In this document: positions 17,549 to 27,183 of the stretch, piece by piece
Layout: the number at the start of each line of letters is the position of its first letter
How positions within the stretch are numbered: the stretch's first letter is position 1
Assembly: GCA_958295935.1 (NCBI GenBank)
Contig: OY282385.1
Coordinates: 496,001 to 560,000, forward strand
Length of the DNA stretch: 64,000 bases
DNA from: an uncultured Dehalococcoidia bacterium
GTDB taxonomy: Bacteria > Chloroflexota > Dehalococcoidia > Lucifugimonadales > Lucifugimonadaceae
Direction of reading: 5' to 3'
Notes under the pieces: generated by a model
The model's database searches: none
What the model was told of the DNA's origin: nothing
Seen by the model: the letters and a program-made list of their open reading frames with translations, nothing else
Position numbers and translations under genes: made by a program

Positions 17549-18733
17549 TCAGACGGCCCGCTCCTCAAGCCACTCAGCCCCCAGCTCCAGGCCAAACCCA
17601 GGAGCATCCGACGGAACAAGGTAGCCGTTCTCGATGACAGGCGTGCCGGGCAGTATCGCCATCTCCTCCAGAGGCACACCCGGCGGAGACACCCCCTCTG
17701 ACCGTTCTCCCCAAATGATCGACGGCATGGCGAAAGATAGGTGCTGCCCGTATGGATAGTTCATACCGCCGTGGGAAATCATCGAAAGGCCGTGAGCCTC
17801 AGCAAGGTGAGCTATGCGAACGCTCGCAGATATGCCGCCCACCCATTGAACGTCAGGCTGGAATATGTCAACCAATCCGTTCGCAGCAGCCAGCGCAAAC
17901 GGATAAACCCCGTACCAGTGCTCGCCCGTAGCCAACGTATGCCCCGGAGCTCTCTGCCTGACACGGAAGTAACTTGCCATGTCCTCCGGACGCAAGTAGT
18001 CCTCGAACCACTTGATGCGGTAGGGCTCCAGAACCTGCAACAAACGTATCGTGAACTCCGCGTCCGAAGACGTCCACGCGTCGACCATCAACTCGACGCC
18101 CTCGCCCACCTGCTCACGAGCCCGCGCAACTAGCTCTTCACTGCGGCGCAGGCCGTCCAGTCCGTCGTCCGGGCCGTGTTGCAGAAACACCTTGACCGCA
18201 CGGAAACCCAGCTCCAGGAACCACTCGATACTGTTCTCAAGCCCGTACCCCGCGTCCGTCGCGCTGGCGTAGCAGAAGATACGATCCTTCTGAGGACCGC
18301 CCAGGAGCTCGTACACCGGACGACCCAACAACTTGCCCTTCAGATCCCACAGCGCGTTGTCCACCGCGCTTATGGCGTAGCTCGCCAGCCCCGCCGTGCC
18401 GTACTGCGCCGTAGCCCGCTGCATGATGTCCCAAAGCTTCTCCGTCGCCATGCAGTTCTGCCCTGCCAGCGTCGGGCCAAGATGGTCGTTGATGATGCTG
18501 GACACAGGGCCGGAGTGAATCGTGAACCCCACGCCCCGCGTACCGTCCTGAGCGGTAACCGTGCACGCAGTACGCACCCAGCCGCGAGGCGACCAACCAG
18601 CCCGCTCGAACTCCCGATAACGGCGCATAGGGCTGACCATGTCGGGCGCATCCTCCAGCCGAGGCGTTCGCGGCTTGGTCCGCGGCTCGGGACGCAGGTC
18701 TACCGCAATGGCACGGACGTCCGCGATCTTCAT
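17549..18733 (-). CDS. Enolase-superfamily sugar acid dehydratase, L-rhamnonate dehydratase-like
   Basis: The ATG at 18733 (MKIADVRAIAV) gives 394 residues, a normal length for the family. The N-terminal capping domain leads to a barrel. Likely metal and catalytic residues sit in LMVDAWTSS, KWFEDYLRPED and ATGEHWYG, and the His in MISHGGMNYPYGQH, the order expected for the rhamnonate dehydratase branch. The likely reaction is dehydration of an aldonic acid to a 2-keto-3-deoxy acid, but substrate cannot be read from motifs. It starts four bases after the glycosidase-like gene stop, so the two are probably an operon for sugar breakdown. Expanded enolase families are a known trait of SAR202 bacteria. 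Confidence 0.88.
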   Translation of the reverse strand: MKIADVRAIAVDLRPEPRTKPRTPRLEDAPDMVSPMRRYREFERAGWSPRGWVRTACTVTAQDGTRGVGFTIHSGPVSSIINDHLGPTLAGQNCMATEKLWDIMQRATAQYGTAGLASYAISAVDNALWDLKGKLLGRPVYELLGGPQKDRIFCYASATDAGYGLENSIEWFLELGFRAVKVFLQHGPDDGLDGLRRSEELVARAREQVGEGVELMVDAWTSSDAEFTIRLLQVLEPYRIKWFEDYLRPEDMASYFRVRQRAPGHTLATGEHWYGVYPFALAAANGLVDIFQPDVQWVGGISASVRIAHLAEAHGLSMISHGGMNYPYGQHLSFAMPSIIWGERSEGVSPPGVPLEEMAILPGTPVIENGYLVPSDAPGFGLELGAEWLEERAV

Positions 18734-18737
18734 GGCC

Positions 18738-20192
18738 CTAGTACCCCGGCGCCGCTTTCGGCGCACGACCCGACTGGAGATAGTTCCGAGCCTGCGGCAT
18801 CGTCAAGAACTGATAGTCGCCGCGCAGCGCGTACACCCGCCCGTTCGCCACGCGCACCCCAAACTTGATCACTCGACCCGACAACGCAGAAAGCGTCTTG
18901 CCGTCCCGCCATACCGGAGTCCAGCCCGTCGAGTCGCCCCGGAAAGACCAGCAGTCCGCATACGAATACCCCGAGAGCGGCTCGCCGTGATGATCCATTA
19001 CCTCCACCATCACCTCGCCGTCAGGGACCTCCACGTTCAAAGACGCCTCTCCCCCGCCCCACAGGATCCACTTGGTCGTGAACTCCCCGGTCCCGCCCGG
19101 CGGCTCCAGATAGACGAACCCATCCCGCCGCAACTCATGCAGCAGGATCGAGCTCTGTCCGCTCGACGGATCCGCCCTGAACTGCGCATGTTCCCCCTTC
19201 GACGCGCTGGAGTAGATCCGTAGAGTCTCCCCCATGCTGACCATAGAGGACGGATAGATACAGCCGGACGACGGATCGCCAGGACCGCCGTTCGGTATCA
19301 AAGGTTCCCGCACCGTGCGCTGGAAATGCCAGCCGTTGACGCTGTAAGCCAAATGGCAATCGATCTTACCCATGATCCGCGCGCTGTCGTCCCCTTTGAA
19401 CATCGACAATAGACCCTGGAACTTCTCCTCCGGATGGACGATAGGGTCCGTGTGGTACACCCACAACAGGCCAACAAACATCTGCTCGTAGGGAAACACC
19501 GGCATCCCGTACAACAGCGCCGAAGGCGTATCCAGCGCGTCCGCCTGCAGCGCAAGCTCCGGCCGAGTGAACTCACGCCAGTCCCTCGTCTCAGAAAGAG
19601 CGATTCGGCGGTCCGCAACACGGGGCCTGAAGGACAAGACGTAAGAACCCCTGTACGGATTCCAAAAAGCGAACTGACCAGGATCATTTCCGGTAGGGTG
19701 CCAAAGGACGTCCTCGTAGCGCTCCCAGCGCATACCGTCTCCCGAAGTGGCCAGGTACGAGATCAGGTTGAGGCCCGGCCCTTCCCGCCAGGTGATCATC
19801 GCCTTCAGCCATTCATCCGTGCCTTCGGCGCGTGGATCGGGGTAGATGCCGCACCACTCGTGGAATCTCTCCGTCCCAAACAGCTGGTTGGGCGCCATCC
19901 GGTTGGAGATCTCGATCCTCTCAGACAGATCCGGCAACTCCCATCGAACCCCGTCGTCGCTTTCTGCCAGCAGAGGCACGATGTAAGCGCTCGTCTCAGG
20001 AACCTCGCCCTGGTAGTAGCACCTCCACTTGCCGGATTCCGGATCCTGAATCACACTCGGATAGCCCCATGCAGTATCGGCGTTCGGATCCCGCAGAGTC
20101 CCCTCCGGGACCATACGAGCCCTGCCCGTATGCCGATCCAGGTTGGTCCGGCTGTGCAGGTGCCAGTCATCGAAGAACAGCAGACAGTACAT
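18738..20192 (-). CDS. Glycosidase-like five-bladed propeller protein (GH32/GH43-like)
   Basis: From the ATG at 20192 (GGAGG eight bases upstream) the protein has 484 residues and starts MYCLLFFDDWHLH. It shows the repeats of a five-bladed propeller: WGYPSVIQDPESGKWRCYYQG, CGIYPDPRAEGTDEWLKAMITWR, FAFWNPYRGSYVLSFRP and GCIYPSSMVSMGETLRIY. The C-terminus is a beta-sandwich-like region (WILWGGGEASLNVEV). No signal peptide is seen. It probably binds or hydrolyses a sugar whose acid product is then handled by the coupled enolase-superfamily enzyme. I cannot assign it to a specific glycoside hydrolase family or prove its catalytic acids. Confidence 0.75.
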   Translation of the reverse strand: MYCLLFFDDWHLHSRTNLDRHTGRARMVPEGTLRDPNADTAWGYPSVIQDPESGKWRCYYQGEVPETSAYIVPLLAESDDGVRWELPDLSERIEISNRMAPNQLFGTERFHEWCGIYPDPRAEGTDEWLKAMITWREGPGLNLISYLATSGDGMRWERYEDVLWHPTGNDPGQFAFWNPYRGSYVLSFRPRVADRRIALSETRDWREFTRPELALQADALDTPSALLYGMPVFPYEQMFVGLLWVYHTDPIVHPEEKFQGLLSMFKGDDSARIMGKIDCHLAYSVNGWHFQRTVREPLIPNGGPGDPSSGCIYPSSMVSMGETLRIYSSASKGEHAQFRADPSSGQSSILLHELRRDGFVYLEPPGGTGEFTTKWILWGGGEASLNVEVPDGEVMVEVMDHHGEPLSGYSYADCWSFRGDSTGWTPVWRDGKTLSALSGRVIKFGVRVANGRVYALRGDYQFLTMPQARNYLQSGRAPKAAPGY

Positions 20193-20397
20193 ACGAAATG
20201 CCTCCAGACGCAGTAGACGCAGTAGCCGGTCAAAACTCGAAACCACCCGGACACGGTCCCGCAAACTCGCCGCAAGAGAGGCGCCCGGCTCATCTCGAGC
20301 CGTCGGAACCGTACCCCGTGCCGCCGCACCCCAAGGGAACGGCTTCGCGTTTAGCCTAACTTAAGCCATTTCAACCCGGCGCGGAGTGCGGGCAAGG

Positions 20398-20946
20398 TCA
20401 ACGAAACATACGGAAACTGTCGAACGGCCAGTAGGTAAACCACACTCGCCCTGCCACGTCATCGGCGTTCACCAACCCCCACCGACGGGAGTCCGACGAC
20501 ATATCCCTGTTGTCACCCAGCACGAAGTAACGATTGGGGGGCACGACCAGCGGGTAGTCCAAGGATTGAGAATACGTCGGCTCGTCCACGTAAGCGCTCA
20601 CCTCCCCGTTCACGATCACGGAGCCGTCCGCGATCGTCACCTCGTCTCCGGGAACCCCTATGACGCGCTTGACGAACTCCGTCTCCGCTCCCAACGGTGG
20701 AACGAAGACGATCACTTCACCCCGCTGTGGACCGCCAAACAGGTAGACGTTCTCTCCGAACAGGCCGCCATCCCGCGCATAGACGAAGCGGTTAACCATG
20801 ATGCGCTGCTCGGGTACTAGTGTCGGGGACATGCTCCGACCCTCGACCACGTAACTCTGCGTAGCCAACTGCAGCGCCACGAAGAGAACTACGGCGATTA
20901 TCACCGCTTCAGCAGTGTCCCTCAAACCGACTATCACGGTGTACAT
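20398..20946 (-). CDS. lepB: Signal peptidase I
   Basis: This 182-residue protein has one N-terminal membrane anchor (AEAVIIAVVLFVALQLA). Next comes VVEGRSMSPTL with the nucleophile Ser38, then EFVKRVIGVPGDEV with the general base Lys93. The conserved box YFVLGDNRDMSSDSRRWGLV follows. All catalytic elements of a Gram-positive-type signal peptidase I are present. It removes signal peptides from exported proteins at the outer face of the membrane. It is transcribed divergently from the ECF sigma factor gene, with about 130 bases between them. Confidence 0.95.
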   Translation of the reverse strand: MYTVIVGLRDTAEAVIIAVVLFVALQLATQSYVVEGRSMSPTLVPEQRIMVNRFVYARDGGLFGENVYLFGGPQRGEVIVFVPPLGAETEFVKRVIGVPGDEVTIADGSVIVNGEVSAYVDEPTYSQSLDYPLVVPPNRYFVLGDNRDMSSDSRRWGLVNADDVAGRVWFTYWPFDSFRMFR

Positions 20947-21074
20947 GTCAGAGCAGGGAACTTTCTTGCCGGTACCGGAGAATGGGAAATCAAGCTTAAT
21001 GCAGTCACGGGCCTATACGATAGCGCCAGGCGCACCTAAGCGCGTTCCGGCACCTACCTTCTGCGGCGGTCACC

Positions 21075-21683
21075 GTGGCAAATCTGGAAGACCAAGTTCT
21101 GGTGAACCTCAGCCGAGGAGGCGACCTCGACGCGTTCAATACGCTCGTCGAGCGATACCAGGACGCCGTGTTCAGCGTGACGCTGAAGATGTCAGGCAAC
21201 CGGGCCGTCGCTGAAGACCTCACCCAAAACACCTTCATCTCAGCATTTCGCAACATCCTCAAGTTCCGCGGCGGCAACTTCCGGGCCTGGCTGCTCAGAA
21301 TCGCCCGAAACGCCTCCTATGACCACCTGAGGAGCTACCGGAGAAGGCGCGAAATCTCCATGGACGAGGACGCTATCGCTTTCTCCGAGACCATGGAATC
21401 CACCGACCCGGGCCCCGAGGAACTCGTGCTCACCGACGAGCTCGCCAGGATGCTCGCACGAGGACTGCACACTCTCTCAAACGACCACAGGCTAGCCGTC
21501 GTTATGGTGGACATCGAGGGCTACGCCTATGAAGAAACGGCCCAGGTCATGGGCGTCTCACTCGGTACCCTGAAGTCCAGGCTCAACCGGGCAAGAGGAC
21601 GCTTGAGAGATTTCCTGACGTCCACACCCGGAACTATTGCCCCGCGGGATGCGTCTGTAAGTACGGAGAGCCGCGCAAAGTGA
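21075..21683 (+). CDS. ECF-type RNA polymerase sigma factor
   Basis: The GTG start gives 202 residues. Region 2 is clear (FNTLVERYQDAVFSVTLKMSGNRAVAEDLTQNTFISAFRNI, followed by FRAWLLRIARNASYDHLRSYRRRRE). Region 4 is a helix-turn-helix (LSNDHRLAVVMVDIEGYAYEETAQVMGVSLGTLKSRLNRARGRL). Its stop overlaps the start of the anti-sigma gene as GTGA, so the two are made together. The trigger and regulon are unknown. The promoter probably lies in the 128-base gap shared with lepB. Confidence 0.93.
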   Translation: MANLEDQVLVNLSRGGDLDAFNTLVERYQDAVFSVTLKMSGNRAVAEDLTQNTFISAFRNILKFRGGNFRAWLLRIARNASYDHLRSYRRRREISMDEDAIAFSETMESTDPGPEELVLTDELARMLARGLHTLSNDHRLAVVMVDIEGYAYEETAQVMGVSLGTLKSRLNRARGRLRDFLTSTPGTIAPRDASVSTESRAK

Positions 21684-22465
21684 AACTCAACTGGCGCAGA
21701 TTGCTCAGCCGAAGCAGCAATCCTGACGAAACCGTTACAGCCTACGTTGAAGGCAGGGCAAGCCCCGCCGAGATCGAGCGCGTACGACGTATGGCCGCCC
21801 AATCTCCCGAATGGGCGAGAAAAGTCGAAGAACTCCGGAAGACAGTCACCCTGCTCAGGTCGGTCGAGTCCTCACCTGCTCCCAGGTCGTTCGCACTCCG
21901 GCCTGAAATGGCCCCGGAACAGCGCCCTGCTCTCACCTATTCTAGGCTAGCGGCCATCCCCGCCGTTGCAGCCGCCGTACTGACCTTGTTCGTCGGTGTA
22001 CTCGTCGCAGGCGGCTTGACAGGTCTACTCAGACAGAGCGAGCCGGGCGGCCAGGTAACACAGGTACCAGAGAAAGCCGCGGAGACGATAATCGCCGAAA
22101 ACAGGATGGACGTACCAGCGGACAGGACAGTTGATCAAGAATACTCCGCCGACGCCGAAGCTCCCGGGGCAGCCGCGCCCATACCTACTCCGGCCCTTGC
22201 TATTGAAGCAATTCAGTCTGGGTCAATAACGGAGAGCGCCCCGGAAACCGCAGCCCATTCAGAACAAGGCGCTGCCGCGACGCCATACCAGCCAAGCTCG
22301 AAGGCTCATAAGCCAGAGGAACGTTCCGAAACCACACCCCCAGGCCCTACGGCCGGGGACGACTCCGGCCTGGCCATACCCCTCTGGCAGCTGGAGCTCC
22401 TGTTCGTTTCCCTTGCCGTCCTCATGCTCTCCGCGTGGGCCTACTTGAGACGCCGCGCCAGGTAG
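21680..22465 (+). CDS. Membrane-bound anti-sigma factor
   Basis: This 261-residue protein is encoded from the overlapping GTG. A cytosolic N-terminal helical domain (ETVTAYVEGRASPAEIERVRRM, EWARKVEELRKTVTLL) resembles anti-sigma sensing domains but lacks the zinc-binding HxxxCxxC motif. One membrane segment (IPAVAAAVLTLFVGVLVAGGL, about residues 92-112) is followed by a Pro/Ala/Glu-rich linker. A second membrane segment lies at the C-terminus (LLFVSLAVLMLSAWAYL). Translational coupling to the sigma factor supports the role. The signal sensed is unknown. Confidence 0.82.
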   Translation: MKLNWRRLLSRSSNPDETVTAYVEGRASPAEIERVRRMAAQSPEWARKVEELRKTVTLLRSVESSPAPRSFALRPEMAPEQRPALTYSRLAAIPAVAAAVLTLFVGVLVAGGLTGLLRQSEPGGQVTQVPEKAAETIIAENRMDVPADRTVDQEYSADAEAPGAAAPIPTPALAIEAIQSGSITESAPETAAHSEQGAAATPYQPSSKAHKPEERSETTPPGPTAGDDSGLAIPLWQLELLFVSLAVLMLSAWAYLRRRAR

Positions 22466-22609
22466 TTGCCCGCTCCACGCGCCGCCATGAGGCTGGATCT
22501 AACCGCCAGCAATCTATTGACTCACCGCCCAATGCGCTCCAGACAGTAGCCCAAAACTACTAAACTGACCCCAACGCTACGGATCCACACACCACGAAAG
22601 GCCACCCAC

Positions 22610-23533
22610 GTGCAGCGAGCCACTCCCGACGTCCTCTACTACGAAACTGGGCCGGACAATCCGGTCACCATGACCGTCAAGCCCGGTGAAACATTCGAGA
22701 TCGAGACCCAGATGAACCGAGGACGAGACTCCTCGGAAGTTCCCGAAGAACTCAGAGACCTGTGGAACTCGAAACGCAGCGACGCCAGCCCAACCGACAG
22801 GGGAAACGCATCCTCAGGCGCCATATGGGTTGAAGGAGCCAAGCCCGGCCACGTCCTCACAGTCCACGTCGAAGACATACAGGTGCATGGGATCGGATAC
22901 ACACAGTACAGAGGCTCCACCGGAGCAGCCCCCGGATTCCTTGGCCCAAGCGGCATAGGCCCACAGTTCAAGGCCGTACCCATCGAAAACGGCAGAATCA
23001 TATGGAACGACCGCCTCTCATTCCCCGTCGAACCAATGCTAGGCGTCGTAGGCGTTGCCCCCCGGAGGGAGCGCCGGCATAACGGATGGGCAGGCGAATG
23101 GGGAGGCAACTTCGACATACAGGAAATTACCGCCGGCGCCTCTGTTTCAATCCCCGTACAGGTACCCGGCGCACTGCTGCACGTCGGCGACATGCACGCA
23201 CGGCAGGGCGACGGAGAAATATGCGGTGGAGGCGGCATCGAAACCGGAGGCATAGCAACGCTGCACGTCGAATTGTCAGACAAGCCACAATCCATGACCT
23301 GGCCAAGGATCGAAAACGACACACATATCATCACCACCGCACAGGGAAAACCCGCTGAGGACGCCTTCCGAATCGCCCTCTCCGAAATGATCCTGTGGCT
23401 AGGCGATGACTACGGAATGGACAAGGGCGAAGCCTTCATGTTCCTCGCACAGTGCCTCGAGGCAAGAGTCACACAGTTCGTCAACCCAACCTACTCATAC
23501 GTCGCCAAGGTAAACAGGAAGTATCTCGTGTAG
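22610..23533 (+). CDS. Acetamidase/formamidase family protein
   Basis: The GTG start gives 307 residues, typical for FmdA/AmdA amidases. Recognisable parts are the N-terminal ETGPDNPVTMTVKPGET and GAIWVEGAKPGHVLTVHVEDI. Further on are the metal/active-site region GNFDIQEITAGASVSIPVQVPGALLHVGDMHARQGDGEICGGGGIE and the tail GEAFMFLAQCLEARVTQFVNP. The enzyme would hydrolyse short amides such as formamide or acetamide to ammonia and the acid in the cytoplasm. It stands alone and converges with the FMN reductase gene. Substrate choice cannot be read from the sequence. Confidence 0.9.
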   Translation: MQRATPDVLYYETGPDNPVTMTVKPGETFEIETQMNRGRDSSEVPEELRDLWNSKRSDASPTDRGNASSGAIWVEGAKPGHVLTVHVEDIQVHGIGYTQYRGSTGAAPGFLGPSGIGPQFKAVPIENGRIIWNDRLSFPVEPMLGVVGVAPRRERRHNGWAGEWGGNFDIQEITAGASVSIPVQVPGALLHVGDMHARQGDGEICGGGGIETGGIATLHVELSDKPQSMTWPRIENDTHIITTAQGKPAEDAFRIALSEMILWLGDDYGMDKGEAFMFLAQCLEARVTQFVNPTYSYVAKVNRKYLV

Positions 23534-23537
23534 ACGC

Positions 23538-24089
23538 CTATCCAGTAGCCTCGGCCAGGTCATTCAACACGCCCGCAAGCATCTCCAGCGTCCCCGCATC
23601 TCTGATCTCGCCAGCCGCGTCAACCAAATTTCCCACGCCGCTCACAGGATGCGGACCGCCGACCACCTTCGCACGTGCGCTGCGGAGAACCGAAATAGCG
23701 GTCTCCTGGGACCGCTTCGCCCCAAAACGGGACGGACTCGCCCCCACGACCGACACCGGTTTGCCGCGGAACGACGACTCGCCGTAGGGGCGCGATGCCC
23801 AATCGATCAGGTTCTTCAATACCCCGGAGATGCTGCCGTTGTACTCAGGCGACGCAATCAGCAAAGCGTCTGCTGAGCGAATCCTGCTCCGGAATTCCAG
23901 AACCGACTGAGGGGTCAGGTCGCCCTCTAGGTCTTGGCTGAACAAAGGTATCCTTCCCGCGTCCTCGTAGATATCGACCTCCACCGAATCCCGAGCCAAG
24001 ACCCTGGCAGCTTCGAGCAGCGCCCGGTTGTACGAACCCGAACGGATACTCCCGGGTATGGCCAGCACGCGTAAGCGTTGTGTCGCCAA
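23538..24089 (-). CDS. NAD(P)H-dependent FMN reductase
   Basis: This 183-residue flavodoxin-fold protein has the FMN phosphate loop IPGSIRSGSYNRALL near the N-terminus. The central motif is LLIASPEYNGSISGVLKNLIDWASRP, followed by FRGKPVSVVGASPSRFGA. These are diagnostic for the NADPH-dependent FMN reductase/azoreductase family. It may reduce quinones, azo compounds or free FMN. It ends four bases from the amidase gene on the other strand. The ATG at 24089 is the natural start. Confidence 0.9.
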   Translation of the reverse strand: MATQRLRVLAIPGSIRSGSYNRALLEAARVLARDSVEVDIYEDAGRIPLFSQDLEGDLTPQSVLEFRSRIRSADALLIASPEYNGSISGVLKNLIDWASRPYGESSFRGKPVSVVGASPSRFGAKRSQETAISVLRSARAKVVGGPHPVSGVGNLVDAAGEIRDAGTLEMLAGVLNDLAEATG

Positions 24090-24443
24090 ATCTAACCTCG
24101 CCCTCGATTGTGTTCACCCAACCCGCGCCGACCCAAACGGCCAAGCCATGGCCATCTTCACCCTCTGAAAGCACGTGCCCGCCCCACCGCGGCCACCTTT
24201 CCCTCACGCGCAGCTGCGGGGCCGCAGGTTACAACGTATTTTCACTCAACCCAAGCGCGTAATCTCACGCCTCGCCGCTGAGCCCTGAAGCGGTGACGGC
24301 GTACCCCCAACCGCGTCAGCACGGCGGGATCCCGCCATCGCCGAAACCATGACCGCTCTCCCATGACGATGCACGCCGCGCAACCCGGCCCGCTCAGATA
24401 CCATCCTCCGCAATAACTCATCGCAACCAGCCCAACCACTCCC
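24090..24443. other. Intergenic region without recognised gene
   Basis: These 354 bases lie between the divergent FMN reductase and aminotransferase genes. Short frames on both strands have no recognisable protein features. I see no tRNA, strong hairpin or riboswitch pattern. It presumably holds the two promoters. Confidence 0.5.
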
Positions 24444-25751
24444 ATGCAAGACCGCTACGCCCGTTCACGCCAACTCTTCGAAAAAGCCCAGAAACTAGTC
24501 GCTGGAGGCGTCTCAAGCCAGATAAGGCGCAGCGAACAGCCCGTGCCACTCTTCTTCGCCAAAGCTAAACACGGCAGTATGCAGGACGTAGACGGCAACC
24601 AATACGTAGATTACGTGCAGGGCATGGGCCCCAACCTCTTCGGACACTCCCCGGACTTCCTCATCGAAGCCGTAGCACGCGCCATGAGAGACGGCCTCAT
24701 CTACACCGGACAGTTCGAACGGGAACTTCAGGTAGCGGAAATGGTGCAGGAAGCCATACCCCTCAAGGGAACCGTCCGATTCGCCAGCTCCGGCACGGAA
24801 ATCGACCAACTAGCTATACGCCTCGCGCGCGGCCACACCGGACGCCCGAAGTTCGTAAAGTTCGAAGGCCATTATCACGGCTGGGCCGATTCAGTGAACT
24901 ATAGCGTACACCCGGAGCTTCACCTCGCAGGCGCAGAACAAACCCCCGTACCCGTACCCGAATCCGCAGGCATGGACCCGGCAACTGGAGAAAACCTCGT
25001 CGTCTGCCCATGGAACGATCTCGACGCGCTCACTCTGGCCTTCAAGCGACACAAGGGGCAGATAGCAGGCGTCATCATGGAACCCATACTTATCAACACC
25101 AACTTCATAGCGCCCCGCAAGGGATACCTGGAAGGAGTCAAGGAACTATGCGCACGCAATGGATCCTTACTCATCTTCGACGAAGTAATCACAGGCTTTC
25201 GAGTCGCATTGGGCGGCGCACAGGAGCTGACCGGAGTTGTCCCCGACCTCGCAACGTACGCAAAATCCCTCGCCGGAGGCTTCCCCATAGCCATGCTCCT
25301 GGGGCGGCCCGACGTAATGCAGACCCTCGGCGACGGCGACGTCCAACATGGCGGCAGCTTCAACTCCAACGTCGTATCCATTGAAGCCGCGCACGCCTCC
25401 CTGAAACACATCATGACCGACGGCAAGCGGTTCTACCAAGACCTGAACAACCAGGGAAATAAACTGATCAACGGCCTCAGAAACGCCGCCGCAGAGACGG
25501 AATCCGATCTGAGAGTGCATGGCCTGGGCTCCGTCTTTTCCACCTCGTTCACCACTCGCGCCAACATCGACGACTACCGTGAACACGCCCTCTACTGTGA
25601 CGAGAACAAGTACCACAGGTTCCGAGTAGCCATGCTTGAGCGGGGAGTCCGCCTCTCCGCAAACGGCCGATGGCACCTCGCCTCCACTCATACCGACCAG
25701 GAGATCGAGCAAACCGTCACCGCCGCAAAAGATGCCCTTAAGTCGGTATGA
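24444..25751 (+). CDS. Class III aminotransferase, glutamate-1-semialdehyde aminomutase-like
   Basis: This 435-residue PLP enzyme of fold type I contains FASSGTEIDQLAIRLARGHTGRPKFVKFEGHYHGWAD, a motif shared with glutamate-1-semialdehyde 2,1-aminomutases. The acidic LLIFDEVITGFRVALGGAQ binds the PLP ring nitrogen, and the Schiff-base lysine is in LATYAKSLAGGFPIAM. Length fits the family. It stands alone, with no haem genes beside it, so a role in haem synthesis is not supported by context. Many relatives in environmental Chloroflexota and Proteobacteria act on other amino donors. Reaction class is confident, substrate is not. Confidence 0.88.
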   Translation: MQDRYARSRQLFEKAQKLVAGGVSSQIRRSEQPVPLFFAKAKHGSMQDVDGNQYVDYVQGMGPNLFGHSPDFLIEAVARAMRDGLIYTGQFERELQVAEMVQEAIPLKGTVRFASSGTEIDQLAIRLARGHTGRPKFVKFEGHYHGWADSVNYSVHPELHLAGAEQTPVPVPESAGMDPATGENLVVCPWNDLDALTLAFKRHKGQIAGVIMEPILINTNFIAPRKGYLEGVKELCARNGSLLIFDEVITGFRVALGGAQELTGVVPDLATYAKSLAGGFPIAMLLGRPDVMQTLGDGDVQHGGSFNSNVVSIEAAHASLKHIMTDGKRFYQDLNNQGNKLINGLRNAAAETESDLRVHGLGSVFSTSFTTRANIDDYREHALYCDENKYHRFRVAMLERGVRLSANGRWHLASTHTDQEIEQTVTAAKDALKSV

Positions 25752-25894
25752 AAGTGATTGTCACCCGAAACCCCTGCGCGGATAGTGTGAATAACGGAAA
25801 ACAGGACGCCGAACCCCCAAGACCCGCCGCGGTCCGGCGCCAGGCAAAACGCTCGACCAGATAGCCCGCAACCAGGCTCCCAGGAGACTCAGGC

Positions 25895-27076
25895 GTGAAG
25901 TGGACCTCAGCCATCTCGGATGCACCGTCATTTACCGACGCAGTAACCGACGTGTGCAACCAGATGATCCACGGAATGGAAGGCCGGCAAATCGACTTCG
26001 CTATCGTCTTCGTGTCCTCCCACCATGCAGAGTCCTACAACCTCGCTCCGGGACTGTTCGATGAAGCGCTTTCGCCAAGCGCCCTCCTAGGCTGCTCCGC
26101 GGCAGGCGTCATCGGGTCAGGCCGAGAGGTCGAAGGACGGCCCGCAGTAGCCGCATGCGCCGCGTCCATGCCCGACGTAGGAATCCACACCTTCGAGATC
26201 GAGCGCAGCGACGTGCCGGACATGGACGCGCCTCCCGAAGCATGGAAGCAACTCATCGGAGCGCCGACCGAGAACTGCCCGGCCATGGTGCTATTGCCCG
26301 ACCCGTTCTCCATACCCGCCGGAGACCTCATATCAGGCCTCGACTACGCATACCCCGATACAGTGAAAGTCGGAGGACTCGTCAGCGGCGGTAACGCGCC
26401 CGGAAGCAACGCCCTGTTCAAAGATGGAAAGGTCAGCGCAGCAGGAGTCGTCGGCGCAGCCTTTACAGGCAATCTCACAGTCGATGCCGTGGTAGCCCAG
26501 GGTTGCAAGCCCGTAGGCAGACCCATAGTCATCACCGGCTCCAACCGAAACGTCATACACACCCTCGACGGCGACCCGCCCCTCGAAATACTCCGCGCAC
26601 TGTTCGAAAAAGCCGACGACGCAGAGCGCAGACTCATAAGCAGTTCGCTTCAGATCGGTATACTCATGGACCCCCTGAACGACTCCTTCACCGCCGGGGA
26701 CTTCCTCATGCGAAACGTTATAGGCGTAGACGAGAAGGATGGCTCCATGGCCATCGGAGAACTGATTCAGGAAGGGCAGGTCGTGCAGTTCCACGTGCGC
26801 GACGCAACCTCCGCAGATGAGGAACTCCGAGTCACCCTCGAACGATACGCTGACAGTCTCGAAGGCGGCCAACCCGTCTCAGCGCTCCTGTTCGAATGCC
26901 TCGGACGAGGCCAGTACCTGTTCGGAACCCCCGACCACGACACCGAAGTGTTCCGATCCACAGTGGCCCCAATCCCCCTGACAGGGTTCTTCTGCAACGG
27001 AGAAATCGGCCCTGTCGGAGGTACCACCTTCCTGCACGGATACACCTCCAGCTTTGCTCTCTTCAGATCCTCGTAA
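25895..27076 (+). CDS. FIST N- and C-domain sensory protein
   Basis: This 393-residue protein starts at a GTG and lacks membrane segments. The N-terminal FIST part contains DFAIVFVSSHHAESY and SALLGCSAAGVIGSGREVEG. The middle has VKVGGLVSGGNAPGSNALF and FTGNLTVDAVVAQGCKPVG. The C-terminal part has ALLFECLGRGQYLFG and IPLTGFFCNGEIGPVGGTTFLHGYTSSFALF. Such proteins are small-ligand binding modules that often feed signalling pathways; here no kinase is attached or adjacent. The ligand is unknown. Confidence 0.88.
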   Translation: MKWTSAISDAPSFTDAVTDVCNQMIHGMEGRQIDFAIVFVSSHHAESYNLAPGLFDEALSPSALLGCSAAGVIGSGREVEGRPAVAACAASMPDVGIHTFEIERSDVPDMDAPPEAWKQLIGAPTENCPAMVLLPDPFSIPAGDLISGLDYAYPDTVKVGGLVSGGNAPGSNALFKDGKVSAAGVVGAAFTGNLTVDAVVAQGCKPVGRPIVITGSNRNVIHTLDGDPPLEILRALFEKADDAERRLISSSLQIGILMDPLNDSFTAGDFLMRNVIGVDEKDGSMAIGELIQEGQVVQFHVRDATSADEELRVTLERYADSLEGGQPVSALLFECLGRGQYLFGTPDHDTEVFRSTVAPIPLTGFFCNGEIGPVGGTTFLHGYTSSFALFRSS

Positions 27077-27183
27077 GACGTCGGCATCGCATGACCGGAT
27101 CCACACTTGGCCCCCGCGCCCCGATTGGGCTATCGTGCCCATGAAGTGGCCATGAAGTGGACCATCCCCCGGAGGTAAGAGCA